Assembly: GCF_001437285.1 (NCBI RefSeq)
Contig: NZ_JQBF01000003.1
Span: 62,001 to 126,000, forward strand
DNA length: 64,000 nt
From: Pediococcus pentosaceus
Lineage (GTDB): Bacteria > Bacillota > Bacilli > Lactobacillales > Lactobacillaceae
Direction: 5' to 3'
Part shown: in pieces, positions 10,656-17,481 of the stretch
Layout: each line of letters starts with the position of its first letter
Position numbering within the stretch: the first letter of the stretch is position 1
Notes under the pieces: model-generated
Database searches by the model: none
What the model saw: only the letters and a program-made list of their open reading frames with translations
What the model was told of the DNA's origin: nothing
Position numbers and translations under genes: made by a program

Positions 10656-11009
10656 ATGGTTGTTCAACATGATGAAATCAAAAAATTATTAAAGGGTAAT
10701 AACTTAGATAGCACTAACGAATGGATTGTCTATGGTACCAAAGGTGAAAGGGGATATTGGATTGCGTTGAGTGATCGGGGGGTTACCCTGTTGCCTGTTG
10801 CTCAGCAAGGAAATCTAACCGGGGAAATTATCCCCTTCGATAATCAAAAAATTAAAAGTATTGCCTTAAAAAAGAGCATTCTATCGAATAAGCTCATAAT
10901 TGTGGATACTAAAAATAAAAAACATGTTCTAAAAGTAGCTACTCGCCATCTGGGAAATAAACATCATCATGAAGACTTTTTAAAAATTATTGAAAAATAT
11001 AAAAAATAA
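10656..11009 (+). CDS. Small protein of unknown function, possible PH-like beta fold
   Basis: A 117-residue soluble protein not recognised. ATG 10656 follows GGGAGA at 10640-10645. It has no signal peptide, membrane segment or cysteine. The middle has alternating hydrophobic strands (WIVYG, YWIALSDRGVTLLPV, GEIIPFDNQKIKSIAL, NKLIIVDTK, HVLKVATRH) and ends in a lysine-rich helix, a pattern that would fit a bacterial pleckstrin-like domain; that is inference from the strand pattern only. It stands alone between a promoter 500 bases upstream and a long terminator hairpin shared with the convergent dipeptidase gene. Confidence 0.75.
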   Translation: MVVQHDEIKKLLKGNNLDSTNEWIVYGTKGERGYWIALSDRGVTLLPVAQQGNLTGEIIPFDNQKIKSIALKKSILSNKLIIVDTKNKKHVLKVATRHLGNKHHHEDFLKIIEKYKK

Positions 11010-11011
11010 AA

Positions 11012-11107
11012 AAAACGATTTTAAGTGTCGATGAGGACATTAACTGTTATCTTAGAATTTTTGTCTCAATTCGGAAGATATCATAGTTACTTAAAATCGT
11101 TTTTTTA
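11012..11107. terminator. Bidirectional terminator with 62-base loop
   Basis: AAAACGATTTTAAGT (11012-11026) pairs perfectly over 15 bases with 11089-11103 and both sides carry A/T runs, so it can end the 10656 gene and the minus-strand dipeptidase gene. A second, inner stem is possible (AACTGTTATCTT at 11042-11053 with AAGATATCATAGTT at 11075-11088). Confidence 0.8.
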
Positions 11108-11109
11108 TT

Positions 11110-12516
11110 TTAATCATTTAAGTTATAGCGTAATTTCATGTGAGCTGATCCTAATGTTACCATGTCACCAAGTAATTTAGTTTGACGGGTAAAGGATTCT
11201 GTAGCTAGTTGTTCATTAGCTTGTTCAAGAAATTGAGTTGGGTTAGTTTGGTGCTTGATTGCCCGATCAGTTTCATTTTGAATTCGACGATAAATACCAG
11301 TGGTTTCAAGTTCGAAGGTGTTCCGAAGATCAACGTATAAGTCGTAATCTGTATCACCTAAAAGAGCGGTAGTACAGCTCAGCCAATACATGTTGTTCAT
11401 ATCAAATGTACCAGTTGCATTCTTATAGACAGCTGGTGTGTCGGTGACATGAGCGTAAAAAGGAACTACCGTGTTGAACGTGTTGGCTCCGTATGCAAGC
11501 CAGTGAATGCCGGCAATTTCTGCTGGAACATGGTTTCGGATTTGAAGGATGTGGACATTATGATTCCGATTGATACCGATTGGACGAAAGAGGGTCTTTT
11601 GGTCTTCAGTACCGTTACCATATGGATCAAATTCCGTATTTTCAAAGTGGGAGCTCAAAACAAACTTAACGTCTTCAATAGAGATCTTTTTGTTAGCATG
11701 ACAGATAAAAGGTAAATCTTGCTCCATGGGATCATTTTCAATCTCAGGGTTGAAGTATTTCTGGCCATACCAAGTACGGGGATTATTGTAAACAGTATCT
11801 TTAATAGAAGCACTACCAAAGATATGACGGAAATTATAACCGTCAAAATCAGGATTTAAGTGATATTCATCAATTAAATCTTTTAAATCAGCTGAGCATA
11901 GCGTGTCATCAGATTCAAAATCAAATTGATCGATATTCATACGGTTAGGTGCCACAACGTAGGCGTCATCTGGTATACGAACGGCAGCCCAATGATGGCC
12001 ACCAATCGTCTCCAACCACCAAACTTCTTCGTTATCAGAAAAAGCGATACCATTAGGTTCATATGTTCCAAACTTTTCTAAAAGAGCGCCTAAGCGTTTA
12101 ACACCTTCACGTGCGCTGTGAATATATGGAAGGACGAGCGTAACAATGTCTTCTTCACCAATTCCATTCTCTACGAAGGGGTCCATACCTAAGACACGTG
12201 AATTAGTAGTGATTGTCTCGGTTGCAGACATGGCAATATTTTCACTATTAATCCCCGCTGCAGGCCAGATTCCGTTAGTTAAAATGGAATTTGGCATTGA
12301 TGTGTAACTCAAAGGCTGATCAGGAAGCTTGATTTTAACACCACTGATAACGGCTTGGTAATCACGTGGTTGTTCCTCGGGGTTAACGACCACGAAACGT
12401 TGAGGATCAAGAGCTTCATGACCATCATCATTACGGGAAATAATCGTTGAACCATCAATAGAAGCATCTTTACCGACCAAAATGGTCGTGCAAGAACCTT
12501 TAATTTTCTTATTCAT
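11110..12516 (-). CDS. pepD: C69-family dipeptidase (PepD type)
   Basis: Cytosolic Ntn-hydrolase of 468 residues that splits dipeptides, a common lactic acid bacterial enzyme. The start [19 protein letters not shown] places the nucleophilic cysteine at residue 9; in many relatives a short leader is removed to expose it. [37 protein letters not shown] and [24 protein letters not shown] are family stretches. AGGAGG (plus-strand 12527-12532) lies about 10 bases before the ATG. It is divergent from pbuX, and its promoter shares space with PurBox-like sites, so purine control is possible. Confidence 0.93.
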   Translation of the reverse strand: MNKKIKGSCTTILVGKDASIDGSTIISRNDDGHEALDPQRFVVVNPEEQPRDYQAVISGVKIKLPDQPLSYTSMPNSILTNGIWPAAGINSENIAMSATETITTNSRVLGMDPFVENGIGEEDIVTLVLPYIHSAREGVKRLGALLEKFGTYEPNGIAFSDNEEVWWLETIGGHHWAAVRIPDDAYVVAPNRMNIDQFDFESDDTLCSADLKDLIDEYHLNPDFDGYNFRHIFGSASIKDTVYNNPRTWYGQKYFNPEIENDPMEQDLPFICHANKKISIEDVKFVLSSHFENTEFDPYGNGTEDQKTLFRPIGINRNHNVHILQIRNHVPAEIAGIHWLAYGANTFNTVVPFYAHVTDTPAVYKNATGTFDMNNMYWLSCTTALLGDTDYDLYVDLRNTFELETTGIYRRIQNETDRAIKHQTNPTQFLEQANEQLATESFTRQTKLLGDMVTLGSAHMKLRYNLND

Positions 12517-12550
12517 AGATTAAAAACCTCCTAAAAATTTGTTATTTTCT

Positions 12551-12579
12551 ATTATAGCGCTTTTAAATTGTTTTTGGTA
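12551..12579 (-). promoter_or_regulatory. Promoter of the dipeptidase gene
   Basis: On the minus strand TATAAT (12551-12556) lies 17 bases from TTACCA (12574-12579), a 4/6 match to the -35 consensus. The -35 overlaps the first PurBox-like site. Confidence 0.6.
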
Positions 12580-12660
12580 ACGAACGATAAAACGTTTTAA
12601 AAATAATAACGTTCGTATTTTTGTTTTAATGAAAAGGTTAATGTGCTAAAATGTTCGTTG
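12577..12660. promoter_or_regulatory. Three PurBox-like PurR sites and the pbuX promoter
   Basis: CGAAC at 12581-12585 and GTTCG at 12611-12615 form an inverted pair with 25 bases between them, the same geometry as paired PurBoxes of the Bacillus PurR regulon. A third inverted box, GTTCG at 12653-12657 (reverse strand AACGAACATTTTA), is the closest match to the consensus and overlaps the pbuX -10 (TGC-TAAAAT, 12644-12652). TTGTTT at 12621-12626 may be a -35, with a long 20-base spacer. The palindrome TAAAACGTTTTAA lies between the first two boxes. Confidence 0.7.
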
Positions 12661-12696
12661 TAGCTATCTTAATAATTACGTGGAGTTGGAGGAAAT

Positions 12697-14007
12697 ATGG
12701 AAGATATACAAAAACAAGGTGCCAAAAATGTTGAACTATCAACACCAAAGACGATTTTATTAGCTTTTCAGCATTTACTGGCAATGTATGCCGGAGATAT
12801 ATTGGTTCCATTATTAATTGGGGCGGCGCTTAAGTTTAATGCGCAACAGATGACCTATTTAATCTCAGTAGATATTTTCATGTGTGGAGTTGCCACTTTT
12901 TTACAGGTTAAACGCACTCCACTAACTGGGATTGCTTTACCAGTTGTTTTAGGATCAGCAGTTGAATACTTGGCACCGATGGAGCACATTGGTAATACAA
13001 TGGGCTGGGGGTATATGTATGGTGGAGTAATTGCAGCCGGAATTTTTGTGTTTTTAATTAGCGGATTATTTGCTAGTTTAAGAAAATTTTTTCCAATCGT
13101 TGTGACGGGCTCTTTGATTACTTTAATTGGGTTTACCTTAATCCCCGTTGCTTTCCAGAACATTGGTGGTGGAAACGTTGCTGATAAAAACTTTGGAAGT
13201 TCTTCTAACTTAATTTTAGGATTTTTAACAGCTTTAGTTATTATTTTAATTCAAGTTTTTGCGCACGGATTCATCAAACGCATTTCAGTTTTGATCGGAA
13301 TTATCGTTGGCTCAGTGATAGCAGTGGTAATGGGACTAATCGATCCTACACCAATCAGCCAAGCTCACTGGATTCAAATTCCAATGCCTTTTTATTTTGC
13401 AACTCCCAAATTTGAATGGTCCTCAATTTTAACCATGCTCTTGGCAGCAGTAACTTGTATGATTGAATCAACGGGAGTTTACTTTGCTTTAGCAGATATT
13501 ACCAAACGGAATCTGACAGCCGATGATTTAAAACGAGGATATCGTTCAGAAGGAATTGCAGCCATTTTAGGCGGGATATTCAATACCTTCCCATATTCAA
13601 CTTTTTCACAGAATGTGGGAATTGTGCAATTATCTGGAATTAAGAAATTAAAACCAATTTATTTCTCTGCTGGAATGCTTTTGATTTTAGGATTGATTCC
13701 TAAGTTTAGCGCGATTGCTACATTAATCCCGACATCTGTATTAGGTGGAGCAATGTTAGTAATGTTTGGGATGGTGGGTGCCCAAGGAATTAAAATGCTA
13801 GCTAACGTTAAAATGACCGTTAATAATTTATTGGTAATTGCTGTATCGATTGGAATTGGTTTAGGTGTAACTACTCAACCAACGCTCTTCCACATTTTAC
13901 CAACCTCAGTTCAAACAATTTTAGATAATGGGATGGTAGTAGGCTGTATCACAGCAATTATTATGAATATTCTATTGAACGGTAACCAAGCCGTTGATAG
14001 AGAATAG
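12697..14007 (+). CDS. pbuX: Xanthine permease PbuX (NCS2/NAT family)
   Basis: Membrane protein of 436 residues with about 14 hydrophobic segments that imports a purine base, most likely xanthine, with protons. The start of helix 1, QHLLAMYAGDILVPLLIG, is the bacterial xanthine/uric acid permease hallmark, and QNVGIVQLSG near residue 310 is the NAT signature. ATG 12697 follows TTGGAGG. The upstream PurBox sites support a purine substrate over uracil. The exact base (xanthine, guanine or uric acid) cannot be read from the sequence. Confidence 0.9.
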   Translation: MEDIQKQGAKNVELSTPKTILLAFQHLLAMYAGDILVPLLIGAALKFNAQQMTYLISVDIFMCGVATFLQVKRTPLTGIALPVVLGSAVEYLAPMEHIGNTMGWGYMYGGVIAAGIFVFLISGLFASLRKFFPIVVTGSLITLIGFTLIPVAFQNIGGGNVADKNFGSSSNLILGFLTALVIILIQVFAHGFIKRISVLIGIIVGSVIAVVMGLIDPTPISQAHWIQIPMPFYFATPKFEWSSILTMLLAAVTCMIESTGVYFALADITKRNLTADDLKRGYRSEGIAAILGGIFNTFPYSTFSQNVGIVQLSGIKKLKPIYFSAGMLLILGLIPKFSAIATLIPTSVLGGAMLVMFGMVGAQGIKMLANVKMTVNNLLVIAVSIGIGLGVTTQPTLFHILPTSVQTILDNGMVVGCITAIIMNILLNGNQAVDRE

Positions 14008-14030
14008 TTTAATTTAAAATATATAATTAA

Positions 14031-14070
14031 AAACAAGAGATGATACTATTTGGTATGGTCTCTTGTTTTA
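14031..14070 (+). terminator. Terminator of pbuX
   Basis: AAACAAGAGA (14031-14040) pairs with TCTCTTGTTT (14059-14068), followed by TTATTTT. Confidence 0.85.
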
Positions 14071-14111
14071 TTTTCTGAGTATAATGGAAGAAAAACGATG
14101 GAGCGGGTCTC

Positions 14112-14900
14112 ATGAAGTTAAATGTCGAGTTGAAGGAACATTGGACTAACATTATTTCAAAAGAAGATGCAATCGAAATTAAGATTTACGATGGAACTAA
14201 ATCTCCAGTTGTTAACCATTCTGGTATTGGAATTTTACTATTTAAGGGAAAAGTTAAAAATATTTTTCAAGTAGAAAAAGAGTTAGAAGTGAAGGGGAAT
14301 CGTTGGGACCGATTAATTTTAATTTCTATTCCTGCTAACTTGAAACTCCATCATGCGTTACAAGGGTTCATTCATGAGGCAATAAAAAATAAAGTGACTT
14401 TGCCAAAGCATTTAAAGAAAGAAAAACTTCCCCCAGCAGTTCAAGAGCTAGTAGATCGGTTTGTTCAACAACAGCTTTTTATCATTAATCGATTTGGCTC
14501 GGATCATGTTTTAATTCCAGAAAAGTCAAAACTAGGAAGGAAGCCTAGCCACCGTTGGAATAAAATGGTTAGTCAGATTCCATTTTATGTGGATACCAAA
14601 GAATGTCGGGCAGAAATTCAGTGGGTAAAGCGAAATGAAATGGTAATTAGGGCCGGAGCGGTAATGAAACGCGAGGTGCCGTTGAATAAAAATGGTTCAA
14701 TTAGATTTGCTGCTAAAATGGGGCAGAAAATCCGAGAAGATCATCAACAATCTTTTAAGGATTTTAAAACCACAGAAGATATAATATTAAAAAGTGTCAA
14801 CGAAGTGGGGTTGTTTCTGTATTTTGCGGGAACTAATAGCTGGTTAGTCCTGAAAGATGCTAAAGGGCAAACGATTGACGCATGGACACGGGTGAACTAA
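14112..14900 (+). CDS. Conserved-looking protein of unknown function, 262 residues
   Basis: Not recognised. Start ATG 14112 has GGAG at 14100-14103, and TATAAT at 14080-14085 gives a short leader. The protein is soluble, basic and rich in lysine; no signal peptide or membrane segment. A central stretch EKSKLGRKPSHRWNKM separates an N-terminal half with a hydrophobic block (GIGILLFKGKV, WDRLILISIPANLKL) from a C-terminal half (ECRAEIQWVKRNEMVIRAGAVMKREVPL and a last block VNEVGLFLYFAGTNSWLVLKD). The layout suggests two domains. It is a single-gene unit ended by a strong terminator. Confidence 0.85.
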   Translation: MKLNVELKEHWTNIISKEDAIEIKIYDGTKSPVVNHSGIGILLFKGKVKNIFQVEKELEVKGNRWDRLILISIPANLKLHHALQGFIHEAIKNKVTLPKHLKKEKLPPAVQELVDRFVQQQLFIINRFGSDHVLIPEKSKLGRKPSHRWNKMVSQIPFYVDTKECRAEIQWVKRNEMVIRAGAVMKREVPLNKNGSIRFAAKMGQKIREDHQQSFKDFKTTEDIILKSVNEVGLFLYFAGTNSWLVLKDAKGQTIDAWTRVN

Positions 14901-14941
14901 AAAAGAGCTGTAAACGAAGTATTCGTTTGCAGCTCTTTTTA
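14899..14941. terminator. Bidirectional terminator
   Basis: A near-perfect stem: AAAAAGAGCTGTAAACGAA from 14899, three-base loop, TTCGTTTGCAGCTCTTTTT to 14940. A and T runs on both sides serve both the 262-residue gene and the minus-strand basic peptide gene. Confidence 0.9.
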
Positions 14942-14948
14942 TAGTTTA

Positions 14949-15095
14949 TTATTTAACTTTTGGTGTTTCAGCGATTGTTTCAGTCTTGCCTTTAGCAAAT
15001 TGTTGGATAGCAACAACGCGTTCTTGACGGCGACGACGTTCGCGCTTACCAGAAACTTTACGTGCACGTGCAAATGAATTGTATGGTGACTTCAT
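14949..15095 (-). CDS. Small highly basic protein, 48 residues, unknown function
   Basis: Not recognised. The start is the ATG at 15093-15095, 7 bases after a strong GAGGAGGA site; a longer in-frame reading would run through the promoter. The protein MKSPYNSFARARKVSGKRER begins with a short neutral head, then a run RERRRRQER and several lysines; there are no cysteines and no membrane segment. This composition fits binding to RNA or the ribosome, but nothing more can be said. It has its own promoter (15130-15158) and a terminator right after the stop, so it is probably an abundant one-gene transcript downstream of folT. Confidence 0.75.
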   Translation of the reverse strand: MKSPYNSFARARKVSGKRERRRRQERVVAIQQFAKGKTETIAETPKVK

Positions 15096-15129
15096 GGTGA
15101 TCCTCCTCAGAAAAAAATAATCAATTACT

Positions 15130-15158
15130 ATTCTATGATGAATGGTAGATAAAAGCAA
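15130..15158 (-). promoter_or_regulatory. Promoter of the 48-residue basic protein
   Basis: Minus strand: TTGCTT (15153-15158), 17-base spacer, TAGAAT (15130-15135), about 30 bases before the start codon. Confidence 0.55.
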
Positions 15159-15167
15159 ATAAATTTA

Positions 15168-15722
15168 TTAAATGGATTGGCGGTTCGCATTGAGTCGCTG
15201 GACCGTTCGCATTGCAATTTTACCAAAAATACGAATTAAAATTACTTGGATTGGCAATTGAATAATATTACTAATGATGCGAGCTGAGTTGTAATAAACG
15301 GCCGCTGCTGCACCAAAGTAAATGGATTGCCAAATGAAATTTAAGCCCATCGTGACAATTAGCATCACTAAGAGGCGTGCCACGATAATCCGCCACCAGT
15401 CGAATTTACCTGGGTATAGGAATATCGATTGGATTAAATTAGCAACCATAGCACTGATGGCCCAAATGGGTAAGTAAGGTCCCACCGGATTAGAAAAATA
15501 CCCCACGGTATCACTAACTAATCCAAAGACAATTCCTGCCCAAGGTCCAAATAGCGCAGACACAACGGCTGCTGGTATATATTCGAAACTAACCAAAGTG
15601 AATTGAGGCGTCAAATGGATGGTGGTATAACGCGCTAACACAACATCCAATGCTGCCAACAAAGCCATAATGGTTAGGTTTCGCACAGAAAAAACATTTT
15701 TGATACTAAAAAAATTCTTCAT
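15168..15722 (-). CDS. folT: Folate-family ECF transporter S component FolT
   Basis: Membrane protein of 184 residues with about six hydrophobic segments that captures folate for an ECF transporter. LARYTTIHLTPQFTLVSFEYIPAA and GPWAGIVFGLVSDTVGYF are typical of the FolT branch of S components. It is a stand-alone S component; the energising ecfA1-ecfA2-ecfT genes lie at 61383-63863. SD TGGAGGG (plus-strand 15729-15735) is 7 bases before the ATG. A THF riboswitch upstream strongly supports folate rather than queuosine precursor or riboflavin as substrate. Confidence 0.92.
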   Translation of the reverse strand: MKNFFSIKNVFSVRNLTIMALLAALDVVLARYTTIHLTPQFTLVSFEYIPAAVVSALFGPWAGIVFGLVSDTVGYFSNPVGPYLPIWAISAMVANLIQSIFLYPGKFDWWRIIVARLLVMLIVTMGLNFIWQSIYFGAAAAVYYNSARIISNIIQLPIQVILIRIFGKIAMRTVQRLNANRQSI

Positions 15723-15788
15723 GCAAATCCCTCCAGTCTTTAGTTGGCCGTTTTAACGAAAAGGAAATAGCATGAAAAACTTCCCAAT

Positions 15789-15888
15789 TCAACGGCGAGA
15801 TGCGGAATCGATATCGCTGACAAGCATTCGTCCAACAAGCAACTCTCCGTCTTGTTGGCACTTAACGCATCGATTCCTACTCCATTGA
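15789..15888 (-). ncRNA. Tetrahydrofolate (THF) riboswitch, folT leader
   Basis: On the minus strand the leader shows all parts of the folT-type THF aptamer: P1 TCAATGG (15882-15888) with CCGTTGA (15789-15795); GGAGTAG; P2 GGAATCGAT pairing with ATCGATTCC; the conserved GCGTTAAGTG; P3 CCAACAAG with CTTGTTGG; and GGACGAA. GCCGTT in the 3' side of P1 can instead pair with AACGGC about 40 bases downstream, a possible switch helix between the aptamer and the folT ribosome site. No T-run terminator is seen, so translational control is likely. Confidence 0.93.
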
Positions 15889-15901
15889 TAGAGCTAAGTT
15901 C

Positions 15902-15929
15902 ATTATAACCAACTTAAAATAAAAATAAA
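15902..15929 (-). promoter_or_regulatory. Promoter of folT
   Basis: TATAAT on the minus strand (15902-15907), with a weak TTTATT (15924-15929) 16 bases away. Transcription would start just before the THF aptamer. Confidence 0.6.
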
Positions 15930-15942
15930 GAGAATGAATTCG

Positions 15943-15970
15943 TTAATTAATATGAAAAATCGTATATAAT
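15943..15970 (+). promoter_or_regulatory. Promoter of the pseudouridine synthase gene
   Basis: TATAAT at 15965-15970 with TTAATT (15943-15948) 16 bases upstream; divergent from folT. Confidence 0.55.
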
Positions 15971-16014
15971 GGCTTTAATGATGTAATAATTATGCCAGAT
16001 GAATGGGAGTACGT

Positions 16015-16899
16015 ATGCGATACCAATTTAAAAATAACTTAGAAGAAATTATTAGTGCCAAAAAAGTATTACAAAGATCAGGGATGAGCCAGAGATTATT
16101 GCAAAGAATCCAAAATGAGGGTCGCCTGATTGATGAAAACGAAAACGATGTAGAATTTAGTGATAAATTAATGCCTTTTGAACCAATTTGGATTGAATTG
16201 CCTGATGAAGAACAAGATCAAAATGTTGCAATTAGTGATGGTCCATTAGACATTATTTTTGAAGATAAAAATTGGTTATTAGTTAATAAGCCTGCTGGAC
16301 TAACCGCGGTCCCTGGTCCAAGTGATCGAGAAGATACATTGGTCAACCGGATTAAAGGTCATTGGCAGGCCATTGAATCTAAAAATATGATGCCTCATTT
16401 AGTTACCCGTTTAGATCGATTTACGAGTGGAATAACTTTAGTCGCCCGTCACCAAGTTTCTAACAGTTTATTAAGTGAACAAGTTGCGCATCATAAAATT
16501 AAAAAGATTTATTTAGCGATGGTTGATGGAGTAGTTCAAGCTGAAAAAGGAACATTTAATCAACCGTTAGGGTTAGCAGCCGATGGAATTCATCGAGAAG
16601 TACGGGACGATGGACAGCAAGCCACTACTAGTTTTAAAGTGCTCAAACGTTTTGAAAATCAAACGCTGGTTCAAGTTCACTTAAAAACAGGAAGAACCCA
16701 TCAAATCCGAGTTCATTTTGCGAATGCAGGTCACCCTCTAGTTGGTGATCAGTTATACGATGGACCAATGGATAGAGGAATTAAACGGCAAGCTTTGCAC
16801 GCTTCATCGATCCGATTTTTTGATCCATTTATTGATGAAAAGGTTAGTTTTACAGCAGAATTACCAGATGATTTAAAGCAAATCGGGATGGAAGAGTAG
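16015..16899 (+). CDS. RluA-family 23S rRNA/tRNA pseudouridine synthase
   Basis: A 294-residue enzyme that changes uridine to pseudouridine in structured RNA. The catalytic motif reads TRLDRFTSGITL, with the aspartate in RLDR; GRTHQIRVHFANAGHPLVGD is the second family signature. The N-terminal 70 residues resemble the S4-like RNA-binding part. ATG 16015 is preferred to ATG 16003 because GGGAG (16005-16009) precedes it by 5 bases and 16003 has no ribosome site. Which RNA is the target cannot be told; RluD-like 23S rRNA modification is one option. Confidence 0.92.
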   Translation: MRYQFKNNLEEIISAKKVLQRSGMSQRLLQRIQNEGRLIDENENDVEFSDKLMPFEPIWIELPDEEQDQNVAISDGPLDIIFEDKNWLLVNKPAGLTAVPGPSDREDTLVNRIKGHWQAIESKNMMPHLVTRLDRFTSGITLVARHQVSNSLLSEQVAHHKIKKIYLAMVDGVVQAEKGTFNQPLGLAADGIHREVRDDGQQATTSFKVLKRFENQTLVQVHLKTGRTHQIRVHFANAGHPLVGDQLYDGPMDRGIKRQALHASSIRFFDPFIDEKVSFTAELPDDLKQIGMEE

Positions 16900-16929
16900 C
16901 ATAATTGCAGTTTCAGATAGGAGAACAAA

Positions 16930-17343
16930 ATGACACAAGAAAATGAATTTGAAGACGTAGAAATGACGTTAGGCGAACCAGAATTTAATGCGATGTTGAT
17001 GCAAATGACGCATGAGGTAAACGCTAGCAATGCGTCAGAATATAACTTTATGGGTAATACAACCCAAGAAGTTGGGGAAAATGTATGGGCAGTTCCGGCT
17101 TATCTAAGTGACGAATATGCGCTATTCTTTCTATATACAGAAATTGATACCGGCGATTGGGTCCTAGCCTTTTCCGAAGCAGATTTAGGTGAAGGGCAGT
17201 TTAATCTAGGAACTCCAATGACAACGGGTGAAGGCTTAAACAAATTATTCGAACAAGATCCCGATCGTGCCAAAATGGTATTGAGTTTTGTTAATGATAT
17301 GGAAAAAGCTGGCGAAGGTATGTGGCGCATGGTGGAACAATAA
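16930..17343 (+). CDS. Acidic protein of unknown function, 137 residues
   Basis: Not recognised. ATG 16930 follows TAGGAGA, and the gene begins 30 bases after the pseudouridine synthase with no terminator between, so they are probably co-transcribed. The protein is strongly acidic and rich in methionine (about 12 of 137), without membrane segments or cysteine. A central block with strands VWAVPAYLSDEYALFFLYTE and DWVLAFSEADLG is followed by helices around EGLNKLFEQDPDRAKMVLSF. The layout suggests a compact alpha/beta domain. Confidence 0.8.
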   Translation: MTQENEFEDVEMTLGEPEFNAMLMQMTHEVNASNASEYNFMGNTTQEVGENVWAVPAYLSDEYALFFLYTEIDTGDWVLAFSEADLGEGQFNLGTPMTTGEGLNKLFEQDPDRAKMVLSFVNDMEKAGEGMWRMVEQ

Positions 17344-17389
17344 AATTTTACATTTAAAAAGAGTGGACTATGGGGAGCGAATTAACGTA

Positions 17390-17415
17390 AGTTTCTTCTA
17401 AGAAGCTCTTTTTTT
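17390..17415 (+). terminator. Terminator after the acidic protein gene
   Basis: AGTTTCT (17390-17396), loop, AGAAGCT (17401-17407 region), then CTTTTTTTT. A longer outer pairing of AAAAAGAG (17356-17363) with CTCTTTTT is also possible and would enclose a 40-base insert. Confidence 0.75.
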
Positions 17416-17441
17416 GTACCAACTTTTTGAATATATTTTTA

Positions 17442-17450
17442 TGATATAAT
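17442..17450 (+). promoter_or_regulatory. Extended -10 promoter of the RNase Y-like gene
   Basis: TGA-TATAAT at 17442-17450, 30 bases before the start; no good -35. Confidence 0.5.
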
Positions 17451-17481
17451 TAACTTCGACTAAAAAGAAAGGGGCGACGCG

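Noticed and set aside
11027-11088. Hammerhead-like ribozyme in the loop of the long terminator (GATGAG seen)
   Set aside because: The rest of the core (GAAA and the cleavage triplet in the right stems) is missing.
11449-11715. Open frame of 88 residues opposite the dipeptidase gene
   Set aside because: Composition is not protein-like, there is no ribosome site, and it lies fully inside a well-supported gene.
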